Shown here one piece after another: positions 1-7,971 of a stretch of DNA of 64,000 nt; within the stretch, counting starts at the first letter, position 1, and every line of letters starts with the position of its first letter. Below the pieces are notes generated by a model that saw only the letters and a list, made by a program, of their open reading frames with translations, was not told the DNA's origin and did no database searches. The position numbers and the translations under genes were made by a program. This DNA comes from CAZCAC01 sp964496575. GTDB taxonomy: Bacteria > Planctomycetota > UBA1135 > GCA-002686595. The stretch spans positions 3,892-67,891 of the forward strand of contig CAZCAC010000040.1 of the NCBI GenBank assembly GCA_964496575.1. The letters are read 5' to 3'.

Positions 1-1543
1 GCTTCGCCTCCTCGTTTCGGAGCAGCAAACGCACTGAATCGGGGTCCAGCTTCTCGAAGCTCCAGGACCAGGGAATGGCCCGGGTGCCGTAGGCGTAGAC
101 GCGGTTCTGTTCCAGGTCCACCGCGGAGGCGAGCGTCAAGAGACCCACGGATGGATCGAACGACCAACCTGTTTCGGGGGTGAGGTCGGCGAGACTCGTT
201 CTGGTCTCACTCGGTCCCTTCTCACGCGGTATGGCGTACACCTCGGAAACTTCCGATAAGCCCCTGGACAACCGATAGACGTCGGGCTCGCCGGTGGGCG
301 TGAGCCGCGTACGCTCGAGCCCCGGGATTGCCCACGGCTCGTCGTTTCGGGGCAATGCCGTGAATCCCTCGAGACATCCCCCCGTTGTACTCGTGCTCAC
401 GGTGTACGTTCCATCCGGTCCGACCACCGTCTCCATCTGGGCGTCTTCGTCGATGGTGCGGACCTCCTCCGGCGAATCCCCCGACGTCCCGCAAGCGCCG
501 AGCACCAGGAAGAGGGCGACGATCCCGAGACCTGCCGTCGTCGTCGCGGCGGCCAGCATGGGGTGGGCGGGCACGTGGTAGCGTTGGTGTGAGAGGACCA
601 TTTCGATTCTCCTGCGCAAGGCAGAGGTTCGGCGTCCGAGGGAGAGGGTCGAGGGGAAGGCGGTCGGTCGGTCGCCGGCCAATCGGCGAGCGAGGGAGCC
701 GAGCTCCTCGGCGTACGTCTGAGCGTCGCCCAGCTCGCGCACGACGGCGAGGTCCACCGCCCGCTCGCGATCCGCGCGCAGCGCTCGCGCCACAAGGTGC
801 ATCAAGGGGTGGAACCAGAAGAGCGTGCAAGTGACTCCGACCAGCTGATCGATGAGCAGGTCGCGACGGCGGTGGTGCAGGATCTCGTGCGCCAGGCTCG
901 ACTCGAGTCCGGGCCTCCACCGTTCGGTGTCCCGGAGCGGGACGAGCACCACCGGTCGAAGCACGCGAGCCGCGGCCGGCGAGGTGCTCGCCTCTTCGGT
1001 CAGGAGACGCAGGCGGCGCGGTGTGCGGAGTCGGACGACCAGCCGGGCAAAGCGCGCGGCGTATCCGCCGGCTTCGATCGGGCGGGCACGGGCGAGTCGC
1101 GCGGCGAGCTTGCGGCGGCGTCGCCAGAAACCGGCTGCGGCGATGAGAGTGCCGCCGATCCACGCGAACACGCACAGCGTGCTGCTGGAAAGGCCGCCGC
1201 CAGTACTCACGGTCGGCGGCGCGAGGCGTTGGCTCAACCACTCCCCGGGCCGACTCCACTCCTCGCTCACCGTGGGCAGCTCGGCCAGGAACGACGCGGG
1301 AGCGCTCACCTCGACAGAGGTTGCCCCGGCCGCGTGAACCGACTCGATCCAGTCCCGGACGTTCAGGCGGAGACTGGCGGCGAGCCACAGGAGCGGCAGG
1401 AAGAGCAGGGCCGCGAGCCAGACTCCGTGCCGCAACGCCGGTGCACGCCGCAGCAACGTGAAGTTGAGGATCGCCGCAGCGGCGAACAGGATCGTCGACC
1501 ACCAGAGAAAAGGCCCGAGCGGCTGGATCGAGAGCAAACCCAC
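1..1543 (-). CDS. M56-family (BlaR1/MecR1-like) membrane metallopeptidase, cut by window edge
   Basis: This frame is open from a GTG at 1543 to the left window edge, so the C-terminus is missing. About 514 residues are visible. The N-terminus has hydrophobic segments near residues 11-30, 41-57 and 121-139. The zinc-protease motif HEILH lies at about residues 219-223, followed by a further hydrophobic stretch and a membrane segment near the join to an extracytoplasmic region. This is the BlaR1/MecR1 layout: a membrane sensor that cleaves a BlaI-type repressor on stimulation. The distal part is not an obvious penicillin-binding domain, so the stimulus is unknown. Two BlaI-like dyads sit 8 bp upstream of the GTG, which makes a leaderless or very short-leader transcript likely. 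No BlaI gene lies upstream; it could be downstream, outside the window. Confidence 0.85.
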   Translation of the reverse strand, partial: MGLLSIQPLGPFLWWSTILFAAAAILNFTLLRRAPALRHGVWLAALLFLPLLWLAASLRLNVRDWIESVHAAGATSVEVSAPASFLAELPTVSEEWSRPGEWLSQRLAPPTVSTGGGLSSSTLCVFAWIGGTLIAAAGFWRRRRKLAARLARARPIEAGGYAARFARLVVRLRTPRRLRLLTEEASTSPAAARVLRPVVLVPLRDTERWRPGLESSLAHEILHHRRRDLLIDQLVGVTCTLFWFHPLMHLVARALRADRERAVDLAVVRELGDAQTYAEELGSLARRLAGDRPTAFPSTLSLGRRTSALRRRIEMVLSHQRYHVPAHPMLAAATTTAGLGIVALFLVLGACGTSGDSPEEVRTIDEDAQMETVVGPDGTYTVSTSTTGGCLEGFTALPRNDEPWAIPGLERTRLTPTGEPDVYRLSRGLSEVSEVYAIPREKGPSETRTSLADLTPETGWSFDPSVGLLTLASAVDLEQNRVYAYGTRAIPWSWSFEKLDPDSVRLLLRNEEAK

Positions 1544-1550
1544 GCCCCCG

Positions 1551-1595
1551 ATCTACTACGTGTGTAGCAGTTAATCTACTACATTCGTAGCAGAT
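1551..1595. promoter_or_regulatory. Two tandem BlaI/MecI-type operators
   Basis: Two copies of ATCTACTAC-N4-GTAGCAG follow each other with a 23-bp period (1551-1572 and 1574-1595). Each is an inverted repeat, the right one matching in 8 of 9 positions per arm. The core resembles TACTACA/TGTAGTA boxes bound by BlaI-family winged-helix repressors. It lies directly upstream of the M56 peptidase start at 1543 and in the divergent region before the gene at 1823. Binding by BlaI is inferred, not shown. Confidence 0.7.
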
Positions 1596-1822
1596 CCGAC
1601 GGCCTCTTCCCGATACGGGTCAGGGGACCTGGAGCGGCGAAGGGACTCCGAGCCCGGAGCTCACTCCTCGGTGAGCCGCGCTGACCCGGCCGGTGGCGTT
1701 GACAGATTCCGGAGTGGCAAATACCGTCGTACCGGAGCCCGAGTCCACGGCTGGAGGAGGTCCGCTGCACTTCGCGGGGACCAGCCGGCGGAGTCCGGGA
1801 CGGCGACGACGAGGAGCGAACG

Positions 1823-2410
1823 ATGGACCGAAAGGAGTTTCTCCGGAGTGGTGCCTGCGCGTGTGCGCTGCTGTTCCTCAGGAGTGAGGGGGCGGCCCGA
1901 CAGGATCCCCCCGATCCGGGGCAGGGCGAGCAGGCAGGGACGAAGGACACCGAAGCCGAAGAGAGGGAGAAGGCGCAACAGAAGTTCGTCACCGACTGGG
2001 TCGAGCACCTGATGGTGACCCTGGACGAGAACCTCGACGAGAAGACCAGGACCCGGATCCTGGAGGCGTGCGGTCGGGGGTGCGCGGATCGTGGTTTCGA
2101 GGCGGTGATCGAGCGGCACCGGGACGACCTCGACGGCCTGCTGAAGCTGATGAAGCAGCAGTGGGCCGAGGTCGCCGAGTTCGACGAGGACGCCGGGGTC
2201 GTTCACCTGGCGACGGCGCCGCACGACGGCTGCCCCTGCCCGCTGGTCAAGGGGCGAGCGAAGCTGGCCACGCAGACCTACTGCCTGTGCTCGACCGGCT
2301 GGATGAAGGAGGTGTTCGAGGGCGTCACCGGAGCAACCGCCGAGGTCGAGCTGAAGGAGACGCTGCTCCGTGGGGGGAAGCGCTGCGCCTTCGACATCTC
2401 GCTGACCTGA
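1823..2410 (+). CDS. Cys-rich exported protein of unknown function
   Basis: The gene encodes 195 residues, with GAGGAG (1811-1816) placed well before the ATG. The N-terminus reads MDRKEFLRSGACACALLF, a Tat-like start with two cysteines inside the hydrophobic stretch. A charged linker and a helical region follow, then a Cys-rich C-terminal half with the motifs CGRGC, CPCP, YCLCSTGW and RGGKRC. The C-terminal pattern (paired Cys, then GW, an FE.V.G stretch and a conserved RGG..C) recalls the V4R / ATC-hydrolase-like superfamily and proteins labelled DUF6144. I recall this resemblance but cannot verify it. Metal or cofactor binding is plausible. It stands alone, convergent with the lipoprotein at 2441-3211. 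Confidence 0.8.
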   Translation: MDRKEFLRSGACACALLFLRSEGAARQDPPDPGQGEQAGTKDTEAEEREKAQQKFVTDWVEHLMVTLDENLDEKTRTRILEACGRGCADRGFEAVIERHRDDLDGLLKLMKQQWAEVAEFDEDAGVVHLATAPHDGCPCPLVKGRAKLATQTYCLCSTGWMKEVFEGVTGATAEVELKETLLRGGKRCAFDISLT

Positions 2411-2440
2411 GCGGGTTCACCGTCAACGGACCGGAGGAGC

Positions 2441-3211
2441 TCACTCCACCGTGACCTCGGCGTTCTCCACGATCAGGTCGTACTTGTAGCCCGCTCCGAA
2501 GTCCTTGTCGGCGACTAGCGTGCCGCGGACCAGCACCACGTCACCCACGGCGACCGTCGCCGAGGTGGTGATGGTGAGGTCGTTCGTCCCCGGCTCGCCG
2601 GTGCCGTCCTGAACGTGCAGCCAGTTCACCCCGAGGATCTGGGCGTTGTACTTGACCACCTGGCCGCGGATCAGGATCTCGGTGTCGACCAGCTCGTCCT
2701 TCCTTTGAAACACCTCTTCCACGGTCACGCCGCCCTCCGCCCGGTCGACGCCGGTCGCGGGGAGCTCCGGCTCGCTCGCCGGAGTCGTCTCGCCGTGAAA
2801 CGAGGGGGTCTCTCCGCCGTGCACCGAAGGGGCCTCCTCGCCGGGGAAGATCGAATCGGCGAAGTAGATCCGGTCGAAGGTCCGGTCGAGGGAAGGTGCG
2901 TGGAAGTCGATCTGCTCCAGCGCATTGACGATCGTCACCGAATCGCCGACCTCGGCCGGCACGGGTCTGGTCGCGACCCACGCCTTCTCACTCCCCGTAT
3001 CGATCAGCGCGTACAGGTAGCCCCCCGACTCCATCGACTCGACGATCTTCCCGGTGATCTCCGTGGTCAGGATCCGGGGCTGGGCCGGGTCGGGCGCGGC
3101 CGCGGGCGCGGTCGGGGCGGCCGGCGGAGGGTCGTCGGACTGGCAGGAGCAGCCGAAGGTCAGGACGGCGGCGGTCAGGGCGAGAATCGAGAGCTTGTCC
3201 ACGGTGGGCAT
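2441..3211 (-). CDS. Lipoprotein with two OB-fold-like domains
   Basis: This is a 256-residue lipoprotein: the signal peptide ends in the lipobox LTFGC (Cys21), followed by a Pro/Ala linker. Residues ~45-115 carry a GGYLYALIDTG...AW pattern ending in LDRTFDRIYF, which matches the NrfJ-related/OB-fold module found beside nitrite-reductase and cytochrome genes. After a linker, residues ~165-255 form a second OB-like domain (IRGQVVKYN, NWLHVQDGTG). It probably sits in the periplasm as an anchored binding protein. The ligand is unknown. No cytochrome genes are nearby. Confidence 0.8.
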   Translation of the reverse strand: MPTVDKLSILALTAAVLTFGCSCQSDDPPPAAPTAPAAAPDPAQPRILTTEITGKIVESMESGGYLYALIDTGSEKAWVATRPVPAEVGDSVTIVNALEQIDFHAPSLDRTFDRIYFADSIFPGEEAPSVHGGETPSFHGETTPASEPELPATGVDRAEGGVTVEEVFQRKDELVDTEILIRGQVVKYNAQILGVNWLHVQDGTGEPGTNDLTITTSATVAVGDVVLVRGTLVADKDFGAGYKYDLIVENAEVTVE

Positions 3212-3441
3212 CGGATCGGTGGCAGAGGAAGAGGGGATCCCCTCCCGGCGGGGCGGAGGGGGTCAGCGAGCCGGGTATTCTAGTCTCGAACGGCTCCTCG
3301 GGGAGAGCCCCCTCCGCCGATCAATCCCGGCCCGGTGCGGGCTGCGGGGAAGGGGGTGTCGGACCGACTCGGAGGCGGGGGAGGGCCCGCCGCCCTCACG
3401 ATGGAACCGTGATCACGGGCGATCTGGTACGGTTCCGGCCC

Positions 3442-5703
3442 ATGAGTACCACCGTCTCGATCGCCCTGCTCCTGGCCCTCCCCTTCCTCGTCGCCGCCGA
3501 TCCTGGCGACGACGCCACCAGCGTCGAGCAGCGCGCCAGCTCCTGGGATCAGCACCTCGAGCTGGAACGATCCTCGCCCTTCCGCGAGCTCGAGTGGCGA
3601 CCGATCGGCCCGCGGAACGCGGGCGGCCGCATCGAGACGATCGCCGTGCACCCCTCGAGGCCGTCGATCTTCTACGTCGGCGCCGGTGCGGGCAATCTCT
3701 GGAAGACGACCGACAACGGGCTCACCTGGACGCCAATCTTCGAGAAGGAGTCGACCTTCGCGATGGGGGAGCTGGCGATCGCTCCCTCCGATCCCGACGT
3801 CCTGTACCTCGGCACCGGCGAGGTGTTGATGGCGCGCAGCTCCTACGCGGGGACCGGCGTGTTTCGCTCGACCGACGCGGGTGCGACCTGGCGCAACGTC
3901 GGGCTCGCCGACTCGCACCACATCGCGCGCGTGGTTGTCGATCCTCGCGACGCCGAGACGGTCTGGGTCGCCTCGCTGGGGCACAACTTCTCCGACGGTG
4001 GGGAGCGCGGGCTCTACCGGACCGTGGACGGCGGCGAGACGTGGCAGCTCGCGCTCTCCCCCGGCGAAGGAATCGGCGTGGTCGACGTCGAGCTCACCCC
4101 CGGCGATCCCGACACGGTCTACGCCGCGGCCTGGCAGCGCAGCCGTCGCGCGTGGGGGCACGAGGCGTACGCGGCGGCGAACGGGATCTACCGCTCGGAC
4201 GACGGCGGCGCGAACTGGCAGCGGCTCGGCGGCGGGTTGCCCGACGGCGATCGAGTCGGCCGCATCGCGCTCGTGGTGGCGCCGTCGAACCCGGACGTCG
4301 TCTACGCGCTGGTCACCCTCGACGGACGTCCGCCCCTGGGGGCTCGCGGCGAGCTCTGGCGCTCCGACGACCGCGGGGACAGCTGGGTGTTGAAGAAGGG
4401 GATGCTGCCCTCCGCCGGCTACGACTTCTGCCTGCTCGAGGTCGCTCCCCACGACGAGGACGAGCTGTGGATCCCGTTGCAGAAGCTCTGGCACTCGACC
4501 GACGGCGGGGAGACGACGACGGAGGTGAAGGGCACCATCGTCCACCTGCTCGAGCACGATGCGCGGCGGCTGCACCTCGACACGCACTGCCTGTGGATCG
4601 ATCCCGCCGATCCGGCGCACGTCGTCATCGGCAACGACGGGGGCCTCTACACCACCTGGGATCGCGGAGGGGCGTGGCTGCACCTGAACAACCTGCCCGT
4701 GACCGAGTTCTACGCGATCTTCCTGGACGACGCGCAGCCGTTCAACGTCTACGGCGGCACCCAGGACAACGCCGCGGTGTACGGGCCGATCGATCACGTA
4801 CCCGCCGACGGCGAGAGTGATCCGTGGCGCAACGTCTACCTCGATCCGTGGGGAGGCGGGGACTCCTTCTACACGCCGGTCGATCCGCTCGACCCGGACA
4901 TCATCTTCTACTCGCACCAGTTCGGCGACCTGCGGCGCAAGAACATGCGGACGGGGGAGACGGTCGCGGCGCACCCGCGCGGCGAGAAGGGTCGGCCGCG
5001 CTACCGGCGCAACTGGCAGACCCCGATTCTCTTCTCGAAACACGATCCCACGGTGATGTACTACGCCGCGCACCGGCTGCTGAAGTCGACCGACCGCGGG
5101 GACTCGTGGACGCCGATCAGTCCCGATCTCTCCACCGATCCGGGGCCGGAGAAGCGGGGGAACGTGCCCTTCGGGACGATCTCGACGATCGCGGAGTCGC
5201 CGCTGAGCGCGGGGCTGATCTGGGCCGGCACCGACGACGGGAACGTGCAGGTGACGACCGACGAGGGTGGGACCTGGAGGCGCGCCGACGCCGGTCTTCC
5301 ACCGAAGTGGGTGACGCGCGTGACCCCCTCGGCGTTCCGCCAGGAGACGGTCTACGTCGCCCAGTCGGGATACGTCGAGGACGACTTCGCCGCGTACCTC
5401 TTCCGCTCCGACGACCTCGGGGCGAGCTGGAGCTCGATCGTCGCGAACCTGCCGGCGGAGTCGGTCAACGCAATCGTGGAGGACCCCACCGACGAGCGGA
5501 TCCTGTACGTCGGCACCGATCTCGGGGTCTACGTCTCGATCGACCGCGGCGAGAGCTGGCACTCTCTCTGCGCGACGCTGCCGACCACGCCGGTGCGCGA
5601 TCTGCTGGTCCACCCGCGCGATGCGGTGCTAGTGATCGGGACCCACGGGCGCAGCGCGTGGGCGCTCACCCTCGGGGCGATCCGCCAGGCGGCTCAGGGC
5701 TGA
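3442..5703 (+). CDS. Sortilin/VPS10-like BNR propeller protein
   Basis: This is a 753-residue exported protein. I chose the ATG at 3442 because it begins a clean signal peptide (MSTTVSIALLLALPFLVAA); an in-frame ATG 33 bp upstream would add a charged tail. Many Asp-box motifs follow (TTDNGLTW, STDAGATW, TVDGGETW, SDDRGDSW, STDRGDSW, SIDRGESW), the signature of VPS10/sortilin-type ten-bladed propellers often labelled glycosyl hydrolases. No sialidase RIP motif is visible, so a catalytic role is doubtful. The last codons read into the relic of an acetyltransferase gene on the other strand (see 5694-5780), so the native C-terminus may have been altered. Confidence 0.85.
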   Translation: MSTTVSIALLLALPFLVAADPGDDATSVEQRASSWDQHLELERSSPFRELEWRPIGPRNAGGRIETIAVHPSRPSIFYVGAGAGNLWKTTDNGLTWTPIFEKESTFAMGELAIAPSDPDVLYLGTGEVLMARSSYAGTGVFRSTDAGATWRNVGLADSHHIARVVVDPRDAETVWVASLGHNFSDGGERGLYRTVDGGETWQLALSPGEGIGVVDVELTPGDPDTVYAAAWQRSRRAWGHEAYAAANGIYRSDDGGANWQRLGGGLPDGDRVGRIALVVAPSNPDVVYALVTLDGRPPLGARGELWRSDDRGDSWVLKKGMLPSAGYDFCLLEVAPHDEDELWIPLQKLWHSTDGGETTTEVKGTIVHLLEHDARRLHLDTHCLWIDPADPAHVVIGNDGGLYTTWDRGGAWLHLNNLPVTEFYAIFLDDAQPFNVYGGTQDNAAVYGPIDHVPADGESDPWRNVYLDPWGGGDSFYTPVDPLDPDIIFYSHQFGDLRRKNMRTGETVAAHPRGEKGRPRYRRNWQTPILFSKHDPTVMYYAAHRLLKSTDRGDSWTPISPDLSTDPGPEKRGNVPFGTISTIAESPLSAGLIWAGTDDGNVQVTTDEGGTWRRADAGLPPKWVTRVTPSAFRQETVYVAQSGYVEDDFAAYLFRSDDLGASWSSIVANLPAESVNAIVEDPTDERILYVGTDLGVYVSIDRGESWHSLCATLPTTPVRDLLVHPRDAVLVIGTHGRSAWALTLGAIRQAAQG

Positions 5704-5780
5704 GGCGCCGGCCGATCACGGATGCCCGTGGTCCCGTGGAGCTGGAAGCCTCGTTCTTGCACTTCGGGCGCCGTCCTGGT
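5694..5780 (-). pseudogene. 3' relic of a GNAT acetyltransferase gene
   Basis: Read on the minus strand, this stretch encodes a tail (GFQLHGT...DRPAPQP, then stop) that matches the last ~26 residues of the intact acetyltransferase at 12503-13306 (GFELHGT...DRPAPRP). DNA similarity is clear from about 5692 to 5780 and includes the stop codon and a few bases beyond; upstream of it the match is lost. It overlaps the last codons of the BNR propeller gene. It is best read as the remains of a paralogous copy after deletion or recombination. Confidence 0.7.
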
Positions 5781-5997
5781 CCAACGAATCCCGAAGCCCC
5801 ATCCCGACCGTTCTCCCGGCCGAGAACGTCGATCCTGGCACCTGTAGTGATCTCCGACAGTCGGTGGACCCCTGTACCGAGTGCGATCAAAGATCACGAT
5901 TTCGGGCAGGTTTTCACTCCCCGTGGCATCTTGAAGTCGACGTGGACAGGGAACGCCCTGTCGCCGCTCGCAACCGATGCCCCCTCGAGGGATGAAC

Positions 5998-7788
5998 ATG
6001 ACGATCCTGGGTGAGAGACCTCTCCAAGTCCTGCTCTTCTGCTCCGCCCTCCTGACCCTCACGCCCGGAGCCCAGCCGCAGGCCGGGGCCACGGAACCCC
6101 CCGAAGGCCTCGCGCCCGGGAGCTGGACGGGCATCCGAGAAGCCTACGAGGCCGGGCGCCACGCGGCGTATCCCACCGAGGCCGGCTACCAGGCCCGCAA
6201 TCCCGGGCAGCGCTGGAGAACCGCTTTCGACGGTCGCGGCTTCCTGGTCGAGCCCGACGCGGGCGGTTGGAGCTGGGGGCTGGAGCTCGGGCGCTACGGC
6301 TTCGCGGGGGACGAGCACACCGTGACCGAACCGAAGAGTGTCCTCGCCGAGGGGCACCGCGTGGTCTACGCGTGGGATGAAGAATTCGAGGAGTGGTACC
6401 AGAACGACGCGCGCGGGCTCGAGCACGGCTACACGGTGCACCGGCGACCGACGCGTGGCGCCGAGCAGGAGACGGGAACACTGACCTTCACGATTCGCAT
6501 TCGTGGTGAGCTGCAGCCCGAGGTGATCGATGGTGGACGTAGCGTCCGTTTCCTCGCGAAGGATGGAACCGGCCGGCTCACCTATTCGGTACTGACCGTA
6601 TTCGACGCGGACGGACGGAACCTGCCTGCTCGATTCGATCGGGTCACTGCGGGGTTGAAGCTCTCGATCGAGGAGGAGGGCGCGCGCTATCCGTTGACGA
6701 TCGATCCAATCGCGCAGCCGGCGTACCTGAAGGCCTCCAATACGGAGGTGTCAGACCTCTTCGGTTACTCGGTCTCGATTTCCGGTGACACGGTGGTCGT
6801 CGGCGCCCATGGCGAGGACAGCAACGCCACCGGTGTGAACGGAGATCAGAGCAACAATCAAGCTCACGGATCTGGAGCCGCCTACGTTTTCGTACGCAAC
6901 GGGGACACCTGGATCCAGCAGGCCTACCTCAAGGCTTCCAACACGGACGCATCCGACGGCTTCGGAGCGAAGGTAGCGATTTCGGGCGACACCGTGGTGA
7001 TCGGAGCCGCCTCGGAGGCCAGTGGCGCCACGGGAGTGAACGGCAATCAGAACGGAAACGGCACCCCGTACGCCGGAGCGGCCTACGTGTTCCAGCGAAA
7101 CGGGACGAGCTGGAGCCAGGAGACGTACCTCAAGGCTTCGAACTCGGATACCGACGACCGCTTTGTCCCGGTGGCCGTCTGCGGTGAAACGCTGGTCGTC
7201 GGGGCCTACCGGGAAGGTAGCGCCTCCACGGGCGTGAATGGTGACCAGAACGACAATAGCGCGTGGCAGGCCGGCGCGGCCTACGTCTTCGACCTCGATG
7301 CCCCCACCGGCTTCCCCTTCTGCTTCGGCGACCCTGGCTCCGGCACGCCCTGCCCCTGCAACAACGACAACGACGGCAGCGTTCAGGGATCGGGCTGCGC
7401 CAACGGGGTCTTCTCCTCCGGTGCTCTGCTCACCAGCAGCGGCTGGCCGAGCGCGAGCAACGACACGCTGGTCCTGGCCGCGACGCACCTCGAACCGAAC
7501 AACAGCGGCCTCTACTTCCAGGCCGACAATGACCTCTCGCCGGGAATGCCCTGGGGCGATGGCCTGCGCTGCGCCGGCGGCAGCCTGAAGCGCCTGCAGG
7601 TCCGGTTCGCCGATGGTCAGGGAGCTTCTCAGACGACGATCGGTATCTCCGTGAAGGCGGGGAACGTCGCCGCGGGTGACACGAAGTACTACCAGTGCTG
7701 GTATCGCACCACGACGAATCCGCCCTGCGGCACCGGGGTGAACGACTTCAACGCAACCAACGGCTACGCGGTGACCTGGGGTCCCTGA
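5998..7788 (+). CDS. Secreted FG-GAP repeat protein with type-A C-terminal module
   Basis: About 596 residues. I prefer the ATG at 5998 because GAGGG lies 6 nt upstream of it; in-frame ATGs at 5977 and 5992 are alternatives. A signal peptide is followed by a ~220-residue N-terminal region with no family I recognise. Then come three FG-GAP/integrin-like repeats (DLFGYSVSISGDTVVVGA and similar, from ~6730 to 7300). From about 7311 the protein ends in the type-A module: CFGD, GTPCPC, GSGC, NNSGLYFQA, LRCAGG, YQCWYR and PPCG. The same module ends the proteins at 24215, 37434 and 42925. A surface or secreted location is inferred. Confidence 0.85.
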   Translation: MTILGERPLQVLLFCSALLTLTPGAQPQAGATEPPEGLAPGSWTGIREAYEAGRHAAYPTEAGYQARNPGQRWRTAFDGRGFLVEPDAGGWSWGLELGRYGFAGDEHTVTEPKSVLAEGHRVVYAWDEEFEEWYQNDARGLEHGYTVHRRPTRGAEQETGTLTFTIRIRGELQPEVIDGGRSVRFLAKDGTGRLTYSVLTVFDADGRNLPARFDRVTAGLKLSIEEEGARYPLTIDPIAQPAYLKASNTEVSDLFGYSVSISGDTVVVGAHGEDSNATGVNGDQSNNQAHGSGAAYVFVRNGDTWIQQAYLKASNTDASDGFGAKVAISGDTVVIGAASEASGATGVNGNQNGNGTPYAGAAYVFQRNGTSWSQETYLKASNSDTDDRFVPVAVCGETLVVGAYREGSASTGVNGDQNDNSAWQAGAAYVFDLDAPTGFPFCFGDPGSGTPCPCNNDNDGSVQGSGCANGVFSSGALLTSSGWPSASNDTLVLAATHLEPNNSGLYFQADNDLSPGMPWGDGLRCAGGSLKRLQVRFADGQGASQTTIGISVKAGNVAAGDTKYYQCWYRTTTNPPCGTGVNDFNATNGYAVTWGP

Positions 7789-7838
7789 TCTCCCCGAGTC
7801 AATCGCCCGACAGCTGTGTCTTCCTGCTCACGTCCCAG

Positions 7839-7860
7839 CTGCGGGATGCCGGACCCGCAG
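7839..7860 (+). terminator. Hairpin downstream of the FG-GAP gene
   Basis: A perfect 7-bp stem, CTGCGGG (7839-7845) and CCCGCAG (7854-7860), encloses an 8-nt loop. It lies about 50 bp after the stop at 7788. No T-run follows, so its role as a terminator is uncertain. Confidence 0.35.
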
Positions 7861-7971
7861 GGTCTCCGCCCTCTTCGCCGTCTCTCCCTCGCATCAACGA
7901 GGGGCACTGCAAAGGAGCCGGAGATCCCGGGGGGTGGTCGAAAGGCTCCACTCGGGTATGCTGGTCGGAGG

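Noticed and set aside
222..1502. 426-codon minus-strand frame overlapping the M56 gene
   Set aside because: It is a different frame of the same strand with Arg/Pro-rich text; the HEILH motif lies in the frame open to the window edge.
3280..5613. 777-codon minus-strand frame opposite the BNR propeller gene
   Set aside because: Its residues are R/V/D/G-rich without domains; it mirrors the GC-biased third positions of the true gene on the plus strand.
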